Source: Rostrohypoxylon terebratum (taxonomy: Eukaryota > Ascomycota > Sordariomycetes > Xylariales > Hypoxylaceae). Taken from it: a stretch of 64,000 nucleotides of DNA. Shown here piece by piece: positions 11,965-22,834 of this stretch. The translations under genes were made by a program, and so were the position numbers. Location of the stretch: contig MU385861.1 in assembly GCA_022497145.1 (NCBI GenBank), positions 375,934 through 439,933 of the forward strand, written 5' to 3'. Below the pieces are notes generated by a model, which ran no database searches, had not been told where the DNA came from, and saw only the letters and a program-made list of their open reading frames with translations. The number at the start of each line of letters is the position of its first letter. Position 1 is the first letter of the stretch.

Positions 11965-13965
11965 TTAGATCGCCATCGGCATATCAGGTATGGTCATGAC
12001 GCTGTCGAGGTCCCCGGCGTAGACCAAATGCGACCAGACTCTCCAATGGAGCAGACCCATGTGGGCTAACCGCGTGGCCATATCCTCAACACCACCCTCT
12101 TCCCGCGCTTCCCGGATGGCGTTCTCTAAACAAGTACGCTCTCGGCTTGCATTTTCGCGCGAGCCGTCAAAAGACCGGTTGGGGCCGTGCAAGCGGCCGC
12201 CAGTAGCAACCGAAAACAGGGCAGCACCGGTAAGCCCTCTGAAGTCCTTGACACGCTGTCGAGTTTCCACAAGTAGGTCATAGTGGTGGGACTGCTCGAC
12301 CTCTCGGAAGAGTGGGGAGGCGAGCTCGGATAGGTGATGTTCAAGCTCATCTTCGAACTGCAGAAGATCTTGGGCGGGGGCGTTGGTGTATCGGAAGATT
12401 TGGAGGGCTAGAGAATCCTTCATGGCCTTCCACCGAGAAACTGACCGTGAGCTTGCAGGAGAAGTCTGAATGAGAGCAACAAGCGAGTTGAGAAGGCTGT
12501 TGTATTTCGCTTGCGCATCTTCTAAGCGGTTTGTGACTGGCTGTGTAGGTAGCACGAGAGAAGCGCGAGGGGAGGAATGGGCCGAGCCGGTCGAGCTGAA
12601 TACTCCGCTAGACGGCCTCGAATGTGCCGAGTCGTCGTCTTCTGTCCTCAAGAAACCGGAAGCATCCGAAAACGCTGTTGATAGGAAAGGTGTGGGAATA
12701 GCGCTTACGCTAGACGTCGAGTCGCAGTATCTGTATCTCCTCTCCAAGTTCTCGTACAGGCGCATGCAGATTTTTAGGTTAATTGCATCAAGCATATCGG
12801 ATCTTAGCTTGGCCATCCGTTCTTCGTCGAACACAAATGTATCCGGGTGAGAGTAAGGATCGATCGAGGGAAGTATCATCTTGCATAGCGCCTCGAAAAA
12901 CGCGCCCATCTCTCCAAAAGCCTGTACGGACGCAGGATCTCTAGAATAGTACTGGCTCACAGTCAAGTACCACGCCTGGGCAGGACCGGGGTCCATCTTG
13001 CGGTCTCGGATTTTCTTCAGGAAGAAACGTTGCTCAAAGTGAACTGTATCCTCAATCAGAATTGGCCGTAGACATCTGATCTGGTGATTGGCGACGTCGA
13101 GTTTCATGGCTTCCAGAACGCTCAATAGACTTCGCATTCCTTGTACCAGTTCCTCCATATCATTAGTCTTGTTGCCGTTCGTCAACTGGTTGTACATCTC
13201 GTCTACCCATTCGTCCCTCATAGGGGCACAATGAGACTTGAGCACACCAGATAACCACGAAGCTAGCTTTTCCAAATCCGCCATGCCCTTGCTGAATTGT
13301 TGCATGATTAGATCCACGTTCAGTCCTTCGTCTAGGTACAAACGATCCCTCTGCGGCACTAAGGTCTGTATGATCTCTTTAACCGACTTGAGTAGCTGCG
13401 GGAGACACCATTCTTCGCCCTGTCCGAATCTGCTCATGAATTCTTCGCGGTCCGTGATGAATAATTGCAATTGTTCCGTGAGCGTGTTCCAGAATTGGTT
13501 AGCCTTCTCTTGTTTTCGCCTGCCCTTCTCCCCGTCAACATTGGGTCTGAAATGGAGATCCGGGTCGAAATTTATATCGTGCCGCAACTTAGGGTTGTGG
13601 ATAATCTTATTTACATCCAACTCACTCAAGGTAGCTTTCGTTACGGGCGGTTCTAACGGTCTCGAAGCTCGAGGTCTTTGAGGAAATTCAAAAACGACAC
13701 GCGAGTCTCGGGAGACATTAGAGCTCGTGGAAGGATTTCGTGAGAGTCCACCACTTGTTGGGTTTCCTGGGTGTACAGGAACTAGGTGCCTGGGACCGGT
13801 CTGTGCATACTTCTGCTCTTCACTCTCCGCGTTAGGTGCCTTCGACTCGGCCGATTTCTGCTGGATTTGGTCATCGTGTGAGTTTGGTCGTGGTTCGGAC
13901 ATTCGTCTGGTTGTGTTGCTCTCAACACCTCGACTCTCGATTCCACCAGCTCCTTGATCCCCCAT
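11965..13965 (-). CDS. SOK1/Tcp11-family protein
   Basis: This intronless 666-residue frame belongs to the fungal SOK1/T-complex 11 family. The hallmark block LRHDINFDPDLHFRPN followed by a basic GEKGRRK stretch (about residues 125-155) opens the Tcp11 helical domain, which continues to about residue 640. The first 110 residues are polar, Ser/Pro/Glu-rich and probably disordered, and a Ser-rich linker (about 430-470) interrupts the domain. S. cerevisiae SOK1 was found as a high-copy suppressor of loss of protein kinase A, and Tcp11 proteins are linked to cAMP/PKA signalling; a regulatory role here is inferred. The gene is followed by a convergent neighbour 3.5 kb away and preceded by an unusually long gene-free region. 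Confidence 0.88.
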   Translation of the reverse strand: MGDQGAGGIESRGVESNTTRRMSEPRPNSHDDQIQQKSAESKAPNAESEEQKYAQTGPRHLVPVHPGNPTSGGLSRNPSTSSNVSRDSRVVFEFPQRPRASRPLEPPVTKATLSELDVNKIIHNPKLRHDINFDPDLHFRPNVDGEKGRRKQEKANQFWNTLTEQLQLFITDREEFMSRFGQGEEWCLPQLLKSVKEIIQTLVPQRDRLYLDEGLNVDLIMQQFSKGMADLEKLASWLSGVLKSHCAPMRDEWVDEMYNQLTNGNKTNDMEELVQGMRSLLSVLEAMKLDVANHQIRCLRPILIEDTVHFEQRFFLKKIRDRKMDPGPAQAWYLTVSQYYSRDPASVQAFGEMGAFFEALCKMILPSIDPYSHPDTFVFDEERMAKLRSDMLDAINLKICMRLYENLERRYRYCDSTSSVSAIPTPFLSTAFSDASGFLRTEDDDSAHSRPSSGVFSSTGSAHSSPRASLVLPTQPVTNRLEDAQAKYNSLLNSLVALIQTSPASSRSVSRWKAMKDSLALQIFRYTNAPAQDLLQFEDELEHHLSELASPLFREVEQSHHYDLLVETRQRVKDFRGLTGAALFSVATGGRLHGPNRSFDGSRENASRERTCLENAIREAREEGGVEDMATRLAHMGLLHWRVWSHLVYAGDLDSVMTIPDMPMAI

Positions 13966-14100
13966 CTTCTCTGCCGTGAATTCCTCTTTCCACGGCGTTC
14001 CTACGCTAGTCGATCGAAGCCTAAGGGTGATCTCCTAGTTGATAAAATGTGTTCTCCTCTGGTCCTGAGTGAGGATTCAAGTCACTGCTTCGGCGTGATT

Positions 14101-14130
14101 TTTCTTTCTTTCTTTCTTTCTTTCTTTCTT
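14101..14130. repeat. TTTC tetranucleotide repeat, upstream of SOK1
   Basis: About seven TTTC units lie 136 bp upstream of the SOK1 start codon. On the coding strand of that gene this is a GAAA/purine tract, probably within the promoter or 5' leader. Confidence 0.85.
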
Positions 14131-14743
14131 TTTTGGTGGTTGACCAAGTGAGGAAGAATTTGAGTACTAAAAGGGTAGTTGGTCAGCGGAGGGGTCCTAT
14201 ATTTCAGAGATTTGGCAAACAGCTCCGATGTTGGACGGGATGGTCTCGTGAAAGCGGATGGCTGCAGATGTACCCCTAGCTCGCCTGTTGTGTACTTCGA
14301 GACAAGGGAATCGAGAGGTGTGAAAGAGTGGTGTTTGTTGCATCTGTAGGAAAGCGTGTGGATTTTGAGGTCTTACTTGGCCGCCTATGATTTGGGAGGA
14401 TGCTGCAAGCCAACCCTGAAAAGGACTGGCAAGTAGCAGCTACGGTCAAGGAAGAATATGTATGTGTATGTTTGCAGTAGGAATCCTTGGAGGAACGATT
14501 CAGGACAAGGAGCTGAGAAGGGGGATGTGTGTAAGTGAGTGTAAGTGGTGTAAGTATGTATATGTACCTTGGTTCCCTATTTCTCTTCAATGTTCTTTTC
14601 CAGCACTGGATAATATTACTTTTATGTATGGGGATATATGTACGAATGTAGTATGAATGGAGGTAGGTATGTCGGTATGTCAGTGGACGATGATGTATGT
14701 ATTTGTTCCCAACTTCCCAGAGGTAAAGGGTGGGTGTGTATGT

Positions 14744-14764
14744 TGTGTGGTGTGTGGTGTGTGG
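14744..14764. repeat. Heptamer tandem array (TGTGTGG, 3 copies)
   Basis: Three exact TGTGTGG units are followed by a partial fourth. It is another member of the period-7 class. Confidence 0.8.
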
Positions 14765-15343
14765 TGTATAGGTACGGAGTAGGAATGGCCGAACAAAGGG
14801 GAAGGAAAGGAAGAAGATATCGCGAGTGGATAGGAACGAGGCGATCAATAATAAGAATATCTATGTAGGTAAGGTTGTTGGCGGGAAGGGAAAGTAGGAA
14901 AATGGACAACAAAAAAAGGGACAAGGGTAGTATTAAGAAAACTAAAAGCAGTAATACGGGAAAGTAGATTATTATTATTATTTTATTATTAACTTGGAAG
15001 AGGAAGTAATAGTACCATAGCAATGTATCCACGCTGCCACGGTCGATGGGTCCGGGTCCAGGCGTGGATTACGGGATGGGTTATGGATTTGTTTTTTTGG
15101 TGGTATGGGTTACGGGTAAGGGGTGTGGTAGCCAGATAATAGCGTACATACTTAGGTAGGTATGGATGTAGCGTGTACCGCGTAGTGTAGTGTGTATTAG
15201 CTGTATTAGTGCGTATACTTATGTAGTGCATGACACATGTATGTGCCAATGTGGTATGTATGTAGGCATATTATATGTACCGCGTAGGTGGATAATGGCA
15301 GAATGGAGTAGCCCTGGAGGTGGAGGGTCCTAGCCTCCTATAG

Positions 15344-15369
15344 TACATACTACTACTTAATAGTATGTA
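15344..15369. repeat. 9-bp inverted repeat, 8-base loop
   Basis: TACATACTA and TAGTATGTA form a perfect hairpin stem, followed by a patch of GATACCT-containing imperfect repeats to about 15450. Confidence 0.8.
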
Positions 15370-15710
15370 GTGCGTAGTAGGTGCTTAGGTGCCTGGGGCC
15401 TGGGATACCTAGCCTGGGATACCTGGATACCTAACCTAGGATACCTAGACATGGTTCCGGGGAAATGAGGAAATGTGAAGCACTGATACTCATCAATGCG
15501 CTATTGCATCCACACCACATCCTTCCGCGGCTCATAGAACATGGCTACGGCTCAAAAGACTCATGGTTCGTCGTGCGTGGTGCGTAGCGTGAGTAGTGCG
15601 TCGTTCGTGTGTGGCTCATACATCCTAGTTAGTAGTATGCGTACCTAGTTATGGTTGATAAGCTCACATCATGGACATTGGATGATGCTTTGCTATGGAT
15701 GCTTCGTTTT

Positions 15711-15725
15711 GCTTTGCTTTGCTTT
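15711..15725. repeat. GCTTT pentanucleotide repeat
   Basis: Three exact GCTTT units lie in otherwise unannotated sequence. Confidence 0.7.
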
Positions 15726-17309
15726 AGGTGTTAAGATGCTAATACCTATACAGAGGTTGCAGAGGCTGCAAAGGTGCAAAGGTGCGAATGTGCTTATGCT
15801 TTTAGATTGCTCTGTTCTCTCTTAAACATCCATGGATGTTAAACATGCGGCTGGAACGTACAGCTCCTAGGCCTACTAGGTATCCAAGGCGAGACTTTCT
15901 GGACATTTTTGGTTACCTTTTGGACGCCTCCTTCCCGCTGGCTGAGACGATAATTCCTAGTATCAATCAAAAATTCCTCGTTCCAGCGGTGGCGGCGTGG
16001 GGACTTCAAAACGGCCCAAGTTGATCCAAGGGGCTCCTAAGCATGTAGTATGCAGTGTAGTATGTGGTAGGTAGCATGCAGTAAGAGCCCCAGGGATGGG
16101 TTGGATGGGTTGGATCGCCACCATCGTAACAGAATGATAGAATGATTGAGGGAAGAAAAAAATATGCTAGAATTTCATTGCTAGACTGCTAGACTTTCGT
16201 GCTTCTCTCGTAAAGAAAAGAATAGTCATAATAATAGGTAGTAATAGCGTTTGTAGTAGGAAAATGCATAATTAGACTGGTAAACCACTGTAGTCAACCG
16301 GTAGATCGGATGTAGACGGATTGGACTAGTACTTCAGTCCACGACTCAGGAGTCATCTTCTCCGAGGGGCGCAAAGGGACGAGAACTTGTGATCAGCATA
16401 AAAACAAAACGCCAGCAGAGCAAAGAATGAAAAAAAAATACTAGGGAATAATACATTAGTACAACAAGACACGCAGACGCGCATACGCACGCATACATGA
16501 TACATCTAGTACAATCAGTACATTTAGAGGCCAGTACCGTTATACTAGTTGAGGTACATGAGTCTATACAGGTACTAGCACCACTACCAAAGCACACCAC
16601 ACGAGGCGTTTCCCTTGGTCTTTAGTCAGGCTTGGGACCGGTGTACCTTGGCTTGCATAAGGTGCATAGGTGGATTTCTTTTCTTTTTTCTTCTTTTTCC
16701 TTTTCTTTTTTGCCCGTTTTTTTCGTCCCGTCCTTTTTGGACAGGGCGCAATTTCATCATAACGGGTTCAATTTGAAATCAGGGAACAGTGGGAAGGGAT
16801 GAGTAACGACGAGATCCCTCCAAAAGCATTGAGTCAACCAACCGATCTGCACATTGTTGTGCCTAGCTGCCACTGACTTTGGAAAAGACTCCGATGACGG
16901 TCTTTAATTAGCGTCCGGGGGACCTTTAAAAGGACGTGCCAGACGTGCTAGATGTGGTTGAACATGCCTTGAAACTGGCCCGTGGAGACTACTTCTTGTC
17001 CCAAGCCGTCAAGCGAAGGTTTTTAGAACGGAAAAGGAAGCAGTGGATGCAGTGGACACGGTGGATATGACGGACGATGGTGGGTTCTTGTTGACGGAAC
17101 AAGATGGTAACGATGGAAACGATGGAAGCAGGCGAAAAAGAAGGAGAAGAATGATAACAGGTGATAAAAATGACGAAGCGAGAAGGAAATCTCGTTTCGA
17201 ATCGTTTCGTTCAGGGAATAAATTCCCCTAAAACTCTAACCCTTATTAGACCAGGGAATCGGAAAGCGCAGGTGGCGGTTAAAACTCAGTACTATGGATC
17301 CGTCTACTA

Positions 17310-17324
17310 CTACATAGTATGTAG
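17310..17324. repeat. 7-bp inverted repeat, 1-base centre
   Basis: CTACATA-G-TATGTAG is an almost complete palindrome of the recurring TACTATGTAG family. Confidence 0.75.
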
Positions 17325-18727
17325 GTAACTATGTATGCAGTAATAATAGAGAACTTACAATGGCAGAATAGGTGGTAGTTCAGGGGGGTGTCGCCCTAAG
17401 ATTAGGCGAGTTTTTTTTTTTCAACTAGCTGCTGCAGTATTGCATTATGGACGCTGATTGCAGTTACCCTGTTATGTACCTCCATGTTTCTGTTTTCAGT
17501 TATATAGGTACGTGGTTACTTACCTAGGTAAGAAAGGTCAGAAGGGAAAAATCACCTAGCGCGGTTTCTCTTAAGGCTTTGCGGCTTCAATGGGTTGGAA
17601 CTTGGACCTGAGTTCCATTGATTTGGGTCAAGTCCGGAACTAATCTAGCTCCGTCCAGGTCCAGGTCCCCCCGTGGAAGGTCCAATTTGCGAAACGAAAC
17701 AAGCCAATACCCTTTGAGGAATCATAATCGTAATAATCCGTCCCTGCATGGTCAATTGCATAACCTAATTCCAATATCTCAGGTGCTACTACCCAGTCCG
17801 GTATATACGTACCTGGGTATCCCCGTGCTGGGTATTTTACAGTAGTAGTAGCATTCCATTTGGCTTTGGCATTTGGCATTTGTATTGTACCATCTTCAAC
17901 TCATTAACCATGAACGCTACCTACCATACCTAACGTATGCACCTCTATTAATATTATATTTCTCAACCCAAGGGGAATCTTAATTATTTCTTGACCACAT
18001 ATACGACCCGTATACGACATTGATCCAGGTCATCGCTCGATGTCTAAATCTATCGCCGTATCAGATGCCGATGACGAATTTTAACCGGACACAGCCAAAT
18101 CACGCAGCGGACGAAGACGCGCAAACGTTTTGGAGGAAGGATGATGATATTATAGTAATGTTTGGTGTGTGTGGTGTAAGGATGGAGAAGCAGGCAAGGT
18201 GGAAGATGTGGTAGATGTGGTAGTGGTAATGTGGAAGATTCTCGCCCAGCCGTCGATTCTTTGTCTTTTTTGCAAATCACACCCTGTCATTTCACGGATA
18301 TGTGGGAATATGCCTTGCAACCAGCAAAATACGAATATCACGACGAGCCGTTCCCCAGGCATTGCAGTAGGTGTTTTTTATATATATATATATGTTTTTG
18401 ATGACCTGTCGCTCAGATGACCTATCGTGGTGTGCGGCGGCAGCGGTAGCGGCAGCGGTAGAAGCAATGCACCTGTCGGTGAGTGGGTGAGTGGTCTGGC
18501 TGGTCTGGCTGTATGGTTCAACCCAACATTGAGCCTTGGAGTCAAGACGGCCGGTGGTAATAATGATACTACTATTATGTGATGATAATATGGGCTGCTA
18601 TGTAGGTCTATGTATGCATGTATTATGTAGGTACTAGGCAGGTATGTAACAGCTGGAGAGCAATAATAAGCAATGCCTAAGACCTGAGACCTAAGGCAGT
18701 GCTTTGGCTCGGCCGCAAACTTTCATC

Positions 18728-18755
18728 GTTAGGTGTTAGGTGTTGGGCGTTGGAT
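18728..18755. repeat. Heptamer tandem array (GTTAGGT-like, 4 copies)
   Basis: Two GTTAGGT units are followed by GTTGGGC and GTTGGAT. The unit resembles but does not match telomeric TTAGGG. Confidence 0.8.
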
Positions 18756-18975
18756 GAGGAGGGCTGGAGGGATGAGGAGAAGACTGGAGTTCAAAAGGAC
18801 AACCATGAGATTGCCACGAGTCCGACGGCGATCATGGTGTGAACTACACATCCATCTACATACGACCCGGGAAGGAATGCGTCAACTTCCGATTCACCTA
18901 AGCTGATAGGATGTACCTAGCGGTGTATCATGTATGAGATGATGGACGAAATCCTGTCCCAGTTTCCTCTCTGAT

Positions 18976-19025
18976 GGATAATGGATAATAGGTAATGGGT
19001 AATGGGTGATGGGTGATGGGCAATG
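18976..19025. repeat. Heptamer tandem array (GGTAATG/GGTGATG, about 7 copies)
   Basis: Two GGATAAT units, a one-base slip, then GGTAATG twice, GGTGATG twice and GGCAATG, all at a 7-bp period. It is the longest heptamer array in the window. Confidence 0.88.
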
Positions 19026-19500
19026 CCAGTTGGTTACAACTAGGACAATTGGGACAATTGGGAGCATCTGGAAGACTGGAACACTTCTGCTCCTTCGCAA
19101 CTCGACCGTTTGCGTCGATGGCCATGCGCTCGATATTAATTTCAATACGGATGCTTTACAAAAAGTGAGGCGAGCGGCTTCTGCAGCTCTTGCGCTGCTA
19201 ACGGGGCTGGAATCGGCGGTCTAAATGAGTGGAAACGAGATGGCGGTCTCTGATACATGGAGATACCGGCCTTCCAACAGCTAGAGGTGTCCCTTGCCTC
19301 AATTATTACGGAAGAATACAAGACATATGCGACGCTGGAGTACCAACCAGTACCCCCTTAAACCTTTGAATCGAGTAGGATTGTTACTCCGTACCGAGCA
19401 GCGCGGACTTGCTAGGAGCGCACGCAACTAGCCTACCAGCGCCGGCGCCATGCCGCTTACCCAGCAGCCCAGGAATCGTACATCCATACCTATTACATAC

Positions 19501-19518
19501 CTACCTACCTACCTACCT
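19501..19518. repeat. CTAC tetranucleotide repeat
   Basis: Four exact CTAC units and a partial fifth. Confidence 0.8.
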
Positions 19519-19593
19519 TAAAGATGCCATCGACCTGTGATAAGACTCGAGTGAAACGAAAAAAGAAAAAGAATAACCGCCATAGCACATTCA

Positions 19594-19617
19594 CACCATC
19601 ACCATCACCATCACCAT
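19594..19617. repeat. CACCAT hexanucleotide repeat, 4 copies
   Basis: Four exact CACCAT units. A reading frame passes through (encoding Ser-Pro pairs), but I do not regard it as a gene. Confidence 0.85.
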
Positions 19618-20399
19618 CCTTTCAAAAATCTATCAGTTCATATAGTCATATCATATGGATGCCCAACTTCTACTCCATTCCTCTATTTCATTCCCCTTCC
19701 GAGAATCTGGGACGATGGGACGCGGCGTCCACCCTGTCCGCACCCCGTCCGACCCAACACAGAAATAAAATGAAGTCATATGGGTGTTCTAGGGTATGTT
19801 CTTGGTGTTCTTGTTTGTTTGTTGAGGCTATCTTGAGTCAAATACTCGGAGTAATTTTACGACATTACTACTATTCGCCGTTCCAACATAACAATGCGAC
19901 AACATAGTAGTAACTCAAACTGACCTGTCAGTCTGTCTGCCTGTTCATTTACCTAGTACTATTAGCATGTATTCATATTGGTACATATGGGTACATAGTA
20001 TACCTACTGGGCCATACGGGTCGAGGCGATTACAAACATATGGCCAACATAGGAAAGTCGAGAGCCCTATTGTGTCATCTTATTCGTTGAAACCTGGCCT
20101 GTCAAGTTTTCGTTCCTGGCATGTAACATGTTTGCTACTCTGGTGTTACCGCGACATCAGCAGTTGCACGATAACATCTGAGCCATATGGGCCATATTTG
20201 GATACATGTCTGTATATATAGGTTAGGTACGTACCTGATCTGTAGGTATTTCTTGAAACGGTCACCATCGGGGAAGATGTATCAATTGAGCCTGCAGCTC
20301 GCCAGGAGACTACATCACTACGACTACATGGTAGTAGTACAATACATGCGGAATTGTCTGGACTCTGGACTCTGGGGTCTCCCCTAACCCATTCACTAC

Positions 20400-20413
20400 C
20401 TACTATGTAGTAG
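20400..20413. repeat. 6-bp inverted repeat, 2-base loop
   Basis: CTACTA-TG-TAGTAG, a further member of the TACTATGTAG inverted-repeat family. Confidence 0.7.
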
Positions 20414-20508
20414 CTCACCACATTTCCGGTCTCGACAATATTAATAAGTCGTGAATGACAAGAACCTCGCACGAGTCTGCGACCGCGAGTCAGACAGGTT
20501 ACTTGTAG

Positions 20509-20540
20509 ACACCAAACGACACCAAACGACACCAAACGAC
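20509..20540. repeat. Decamer tandem repeat (ACACCAAACG, 3 copies)
   Basis: Three exact copies of a 10-bp unit, ending in ACTCGGAC. Confidence 0.88.
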
Positions 20541-20572
20541 TCGGACAGCTCGGTCAATCCCGTGCAAACTTT

Positions 20573-20854
20573 TTACATAGTAGAGTCGCGAGTCGCGGTT
20601 GGTACGGCTATGCCGACGACTGCTTTTACAGAATCCTTCTCCGGGCTGCCTGATGAATTGGAAACCCTTGGAAGCTTTTCTAGGTCAATGACAGGTCGCA
20701 AGATGCTTCGAGCTAACGGAGCGGGCACGGATAAGACGCCACCAAGTTCTGCTGGCTGCCGTTTACGATGCGGCGTAATTGCCGGATAGGCGATGACATC
20801 CATTGGCTTCGCATCCCGCAACGCCCTGCGCTCGGGAATCTGTTTATTACTCAT
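20573..20854 (-). CDS. Possible small hypothetical protein
   Basis: An ATG-initiated 93-codon frame encodes a soluble, moderately basic protein with a complex composition (RPVIDLEKLPRV near the middle) and no low-complexity bias. It is one of only two frames in the gene-free 10 kb that look like protein. I recognise no domain, see no intron signals that extend it, and cannot exclude chance, since an overlapping frame is open on the other strand. No function is proposed. Confidence 0.22.
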   Translation of the reverse strand: MSNKQIPERRALRDAKPMDVIAYPAITPHRKRQPAELGGVLSVPAPLARSILRPVIDLEKLPRVSNSSGSPEKDSVKAVVGIAVPTATRDSTM

Positions 20855-20991
20855 ATAAAAATTACCTAACTAAGAATGTCTACATCGCCGTCCACCATTC
20901 ATACGCAGAATGACGATCTCCGCCTCGATTATCTAGATCCGTATTAGAGCCTTCCAGCCATTTGAAATCTGAAATCGGCCATATCCGCACC

Positions 20992-21026
20992 CCAACAGCC
21001 AACGGCCAACAGCCAACAGCCAAAAG
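20992..21026. repeat. Heptamer tandem array (CCAACAG, 5 copies)
   Basis: CCAACAG, CCAACGG, CCAACAG, CCAACAG and CCAAAAG follow at exact 7-bp spacing. It is followed at 21040-21066 by a TTGGATACTC 10-bp tandem. Confidence 0.88.
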
Positions 21027-22489
21027 TCCGGCGGCTCTCTTGGATACTCTTGGATACTCTTGGATGGCTTTATCATGACGTCAAAAAACTTGGTTTGTTT
21101 TACTCTACAGTCACAGCAATTTTATGCTATCCGCTTTCCGAGTTGTTGATGTCTCAGTTTTGACATAGTGCGTCTAATTAACTGCATAATGGCAGAAACT
21201 ATCGACCCGCTACCGCAATTGTTTATGAATCTATTCATGAGATAAATTTGCATGATACAGCAATTTCAATTTTCTCCGCAACCCACTGTAACTTAAGACA
21301 GCACGACATACAGCATAACCTCCCCCCTTATCAACATCGAAGTATGTAAATACCTATACTATGGATATATTCCAGGTAGTGCGATATCACAGGTTCATAA
21401 CCACAAGCAAGTCATTTCCCCCCAACACAACCGGAGACAGGCCGAAGGATCAAGTACGAACCTGTGTTTGCATCTCTATCAATTATGCGCCTGTTCCCCA
21501 GCACCCGGGAATAGGGGTTTAAGTCAGTCGCGAAGACGAGAAAAGTCGATCTCCATAAAGGTGGTATAACCGTAATCTGACATGCAGTCAATACAAGGCT
21601 GAGGGTGTGAGAAGTGTTTAAGAGCTGCCGTCAGCATATCGTCGTCACTCTCTCGTCACATCTCTCCGGCACGTCTGTGTCTTGTCCACGATGGATCAGC
21701 CATCCAAAAATCTCTCTCTCTCTCCAAAGAAAAAAAAAAGAAGAAAAAGAAAAAGAAAAAAAGAAAAAAAAAACTAGCTGGACTATTCTCACTGTCAGGA
21801 GCCCAATAAGGTCAGATCCGCAGCGCGCATAATATTTTACCATCAAGTCCTATTTAGACACAGCATGACCTTAATAGCGATCGAAGGATTGATTATATAA
21901 TAAGTTATAGCATGAGTAAGACACGCAATCTTTTTTTTCTTGGTGTGATACCTACTTTACTATAGTGAGAAATAATTTGCCATCGATCCTCTAGATGTCA
22001 CCCACCTGCATCGATTGGGTGTCTTCATATAGAATATTCCGGAACTATAGTACATAATTGCCAATACTATCATGATTATAGCTTAGATCTTATGTAATGG
22101 AGTCAACTCCCCCCTATTCTTGTCTCCCCCCACAAACTTATCAGAAGGTGATCACCGACATAAAATGCGCATTTGCGCTATAAATGTGGTCGCAGAAGGA
22201 AGTAAGCTCAAGAAAGGGAGTGTAACAATATGATTCGAATACCGCGCTTTGTAACATCGTGCCCTCCCCTTCCGCGACTATTCTCGGCACATCAAAGGGA
22301 GGTCGGCCCCGAAGGAAAGACGCGAAGGAGAAAAGGGGGGAGGTGCTACCCAAACTCAAGCGATAACTGCCGCCGATCCGAGCAACGGCGTGGTGCTCGG
22401 ATTAAAGCTGACAGGAGCTGTGTACGAGGAGCGCACCTTCGGGTTTTAGGAATAGGGGTTTCCTACTTGACCTAGATCAAGTCGGTTTG

Positions 22490-22834
22490 AGAAACAATGG
22501 GTGTCCTTATCAATTTTATATTCATAGATGGGTGGGCAATGACCACCTCCGAGATATCTTGGTGGGTATCTTTGATCCTGCTCTCGCAAACCTCGTCATC
22601 ACAGCACCCTCGTTTGATACCTATGTAACCAAACTTAAAGGCAGGCTCACCGAGTCGACGGGCGAAGTGTGTACACCACATTCCTACCTAATGCTTCTTC
22701 GCAATGTCTTGTTCGATGGTAGGCAGGTGCAATTGAAGCCACATGACATACCAGAGCAAATCCTACGGCTAGCGCGCGATGAGGGAACGTGGAGACAGAA
22801 TGTTTGTCGTTGCAGAACCGATGGATGTCGTTGA
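22490..22834 (+). pseudogene. Possible gene remnant, unrecognised
   Basis: An open frame of about 114 codons without an ATG near its 5' end encodes a protein-like sequence: an Asp- and Leu-containing segment (HLRDILVGIFDPALANLV) followed by alternating charged and hydrophobic residues (IPEQILRLARDE) and a Cys-rich end. It has no low-complexity bias. I do not recognise a family and found no convincing upstream exon, so it could be a decayed gene fragment, an internal exon, or chance. Confidence 0.22.

Noticed and set aside
14276..14848. A 190-codon minus-strand frame rich in Thr, His, Tyr and Pro
   Set aside because: It arises from GTATGT/GTGTGG-like simple sequence, has no complex composition or family feature, and overlaps open frames on the other strand.
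18728..18755. Telomere-like repeat
   Set aside because: The unit GTTAGGT is not TTAGGG and degenerates within four copies; it belongs to the general heptamer class.
10192..21026. CRISPR-like short repeat arrays
   Set aside because: Units are 7-10 bp, directly adjacent without spacers, in a eukaryotic genome.
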